Positions 61,327 to 64,000 of a stretch of DNA of 64,000 bases are shown here, piece after piece; position 1 is the stretch's first letter, and each line of letters starts with the position of its first letter. The notes below the pieces were generated by a model, which worked only from the letters and a program-made list of their open reading frames with translations, did not search any database and was not told the DNA's origin. Where the stretch lies: NCBI GenBank assembly GCA_003952965.2, contig CM025850.1:30237247-30301246 (forward strand), in the 5' to 3' direction. This stretch comes from Morella rubra (lineage: Eukaryota; Streptophyta; Magnoliopsida; Fagales; Myricaceae). The position numbers were made by a program, and so were the translations under genes.

Positions 61327-63477
61327 TTGGTACAACATGCTTCATTCCTTCTCAAAGCAGAGGAAGAAAAGCTCAACGGAGTTTCTTCCCATCTCGTCTC
61401 CGCAGCAGGGAATTTCGACTTCTTCCTCCACTCCTCGGCCCGCAATGCTAGATATGGATCTCTCTGTTCAGTGCATCCCACGCCATCATCGGACCCACCC
61501 AACCTTCAAGCAAGGCCTGTAACCCGATCTGTCACCAAGGTGAGTCTTCCATGTCGAGTTGTGGGTATTCTAATCTTAGATGTATATTTTATCACCTGTA
61601 CTAGCGTACCGTTTGCCGTAGACCCCTTTTTGGCTTACATGTATTCAATTCTACTCGGGATTTTAGAGTGGTATTTCCTATGCCTATGTTTGGGCTGTTC
61701 AATCTCCATTATCTGTTTGATGATGCCTGTATTAAATTGAATTTGTTTGGCTATTAAGTCATTTTAATGTCTGATGCATTTATTATGAAACTCAAAGTTA
61801 AGCCACAGTTTAGTTTGTTTCTTGTCATTCAAGTTGAAAAAGCTAACGAGTATTCTGTTCTATATTGTGAAAAGAATTTGTTCTTTATACGATTTCAGAT
61901 TAGGCTGAAAGCAATTTACATGGAAAAATAAATTACTTGCCTAGCCATTCAACTTCCATAGAGGGAACGAACTAGGCCTTGAATTTATATGCACTCTCCC
62001 AGTCTGTTATATCCTCAAAATTTTTACTCTATAAGGTTCTAAAAGGGCTCCTTCCATGGGTCATTCTTAGCCAGATCATAAGTACCTCCACGATTTTGCT
62101 CTTCTATTAGGCCCACAAGGTCTCTTTGCAGTTAGTGTATCATAGGTCATATTTAGCTATCACATAGTCACAAGCAAAAAATACTGAATACAGTCTACTA
62201 TTTTGTCTAAGACAACAGTGAGGTATCTTAGTAATGTAAGAGAAGATAGTCATGCTTCAAAATTTAAAACAGTCATTCAGAAAACCCTTGGCATTGGGCT
62301 GTTTTAGATGGACTCTAGCTTATATTGTCATCAACCAGCTTATTGTGCGTGTCTTTGTTTCTTTGGCTGAGTGCGTTGTCTCTTCATTCTTCTATTTTCA
62401 AGTAAGATGATCTTCTTTCTATTAAACACATTTGTTATTTTAAAATCAGTTACTCAATACATGTCTTATGGTCTGACTATGAAGCTTATGTACCATATAC
62501 GTTTTATTATTCCATTTTTGCGAATTCTTCAATTCTAAGCAATAATGAGTAAGGGAAAAGAAACTGCTAGGGATTGACTTATTAATGTACTAATATTCAA
62601 TGTGTGAGTATTTGACTTTTTAATATGTAAACGTGGATGACTTGTTCTTAAAATTAATTTCAAACTTTCACACGGCTTGATTTTGAGAATTTCTCTTTTC
62701 TCTTGCTTGTTTACATACTTGATTCATTACTTTTGTTTCTTTTGCACAACACTGTCCAATGTCATTTGTTGGCTAGCGTTATAACCTACAGAGTACCAAG
62801 AGACCGATCCCCCTACACTGCGACAGTTGCGACCATCATTGATTAGAAAGGTGGGTGTGTCTTAGACCATATTGGAATTTCTAGAAGTGATCATAACTAT
62901 TGGGAATTTCCAAGTTGCAATGATAAATATTGTTTTAGACCACTAATCTGTGATGTATGATTTAAAGACAATCTTTTTTTTTTTTATGCAGATGAGTACT
63001 GATGATAAATGAGATAATTCACTTAAGCAAGCGTTCCTTCATCTCCTACTTAAGGGAATAAATGAATCCCGTGTTGAGCCTGGCTCTGTGCATTCCACTC
63101 AATGGCCCAGTATCTTAATTGAAAAAGCTGTAAGGTAACATTCTGGTCTCCAAGGATTTTCATTGAAGCCCACAAGAAGGTGATGCATGTTTTTTAAGGA
63201 AATGCGTGTTGGACAAAGTTGCAAGTCTAATGGCCGACTACTGGGTACCTACATTAATTGATTTATAAGCATAGTCTCCATATATAGAATATTTTGGTGA
63301 CTTAATTATGGCTCGGCCATGAGCTCTCTCCTTACATTGTCTAATTTTTTGTCTTCAGGTGTAATTCCTTTAGAACTTGACCATGGCAATGGAAAGGCTG
63401 GGGTTCGCGATGAGCTTCGTCATTTCCCATGGGGCCAACACATGATCATTGAGTTAGCCATGGAAATTGAACAGTAG
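61327..63477 (+). pseudogene. Possible broken multi-exon gene, function unknown
   Basis: Three in-phase candidate exons can be joined by good splice sites: 61327-61539 (71 codons, ends before GGTGAGT), 62794-62850 (YQETDPPTLRQLRPSLIRK, ends before GTGGGT) and 62992 to about 63134 (begins MSTDDK, then a TGA at 63010-63012, then QAFLHLLLKGINESRVEPGS in the same frame, ending before GTAAC). A further open stretch at 63361-63477 (VRDELRHFPWGQHMIIELAM) has a stop at its end but its phase does not join cleanly. I do not recognise the protein. The in-frame TGA and the phase problem suggest a decayed gene, or that my exon choice is wrong. Exon 1 could also be read in a second frame from 61337. Confidence 0.35.
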
Positions 63478-64000
63478 CAATAGTTCTATGCCCAGTTCCC
63501 TTTCCTAATTGGTAAACTCAGAGCATGTTCATTTTGAAAAATTGTAAGCAATTTTAAAGTGTGGTGTGAATATTTAGGTGATGTTAGAGTTGTTTGGTGT
63601 TTGTGTAAAGTTGTTGTTGTTTATAGATTATCTTTATTGGGATGAGTGAAGAAGATAAAATAAAATAATTTGTTTATTTATAATATTTATTATAATTTCG
63701 AATTTCTTTTATTTTTTTATTACGATATAAATATTTGAAAGTATTAAGAACAAGAGAGAGGAAAAAGACAACGAGTGTCTAATGCGGTTAAAAAGAACGA
63801 AGAAAAAGAAGGAGAAGAAGACAAACGAGTGATTGACGCTAGGCATGTTGACACTGAAAAGCTGCTAGGGTATCTCAGGGAAGGGGAGAAAAATGCGGCA
63901 GGGTATTAAATGGTCAGATGAAATGACCATATCACCCTCAACCAAAGCCTTAACGTTGGATAAATCAATTGGGATATTTCTCCATTCGTACGTCCGAGTG
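63478..64000. other. AT-rich end of window, nothing recognised
   Basis: No frame, repeat or RNA gene seen. It may include the 3' side of the preceding remnant. Confidence 0.35.

Overview
This is a gene-poor, AT-rich, transposon-packed stretch of a flowering-plant nuclear genome. The plant call rests on an intron-rich adenosine kinase gene with plant-type sequence, a SAUR gene, a plant-type secreted-peptide gene, Ty1/copia and L1-type elements with initiator-tRNA-Met primer sites, a hAT element, Mutator-type MITEs and an endogenous pararetrovirus of the Caulimoviridae. The species cannot be named from the sequence.

Layout. 1-8670: 3' part of a decayed copia element (Copia A) split by an antisense L1-type LINE. 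9.9-10.2 kb: small secreted-peptide gene (minus). 10.5-10.9 kb: MITE with a perfect 9-bp target duplication. 11.36-18.40 kb: complete but dead copia element (Copia B) with both LTRs, interrupted by two different solo LTRs. 19.0-23.6 kb: two ~0.95-kb poly(A) retroposons with target duplications, a fold-back element, a tRNA-type SINE and nested MITEs. 26.75-27.13 kb: SAUR gene. 27.7-28.4 kb: second MITE and a GC-rich hairpin island. 28.74-36.85 kb: near full-length, circularly permuted endogenous caulimovirid (florendovirus/petuvirus-like, minus strand) between two (TA)n tracts, with an inverted duplication of its leader and movement-protein start. 37.3-39.3 kb: tandem repeats, LINE remnants and a SINE. 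41.1-42.6 kb: single-exon membrane-protein gene with one frameshift. 45.0-47.8 kb: a MITE-like inverted repeat and a 2.15-kb AT-rich giant fold-back. 48.9-52.3 kb: 12-exon adenosine kinase gene (minus), intact. 53.4-54.8 kb: third MITE and an array of GC-rich hairpins. 55.47-60.75 kb: hAT transposon with a perfect 8-bp target duplication, carrying another solo LTR. 61.3-63.5 kb: possible broken multi-exon gene of unknown function.

Likely functional host genes are adenosine kinase (salvage of adenosine and support of methylation), the SAUR gene (auxin-linked growth) and the secreted-peptide gene. The membrane-protein gene is either newly broken or carries a sequence error. Everything else is mobile or viral debris in nested layers. 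The insertion order can be read from target duplications: LINE into Copia A; solo LTRs into Copia B; solo LTR into the hAT element; LINE fragment into older LINE-derived DNA.

The strongest unusual items are the pararetrovirus locus (permuted, TA-flanked, with an inverted repeat that could form a hairpin RNA), the 2.15-kb fold-back, the hairpin array at 54.5 kb with a possible relative at 28.2 kb, the pair of short poly(A) retroposons with a 5' hairpin, and repeated GTCGAC palindromes in two of the solo LTRs. No wholly new system could be shown from sequence alone.
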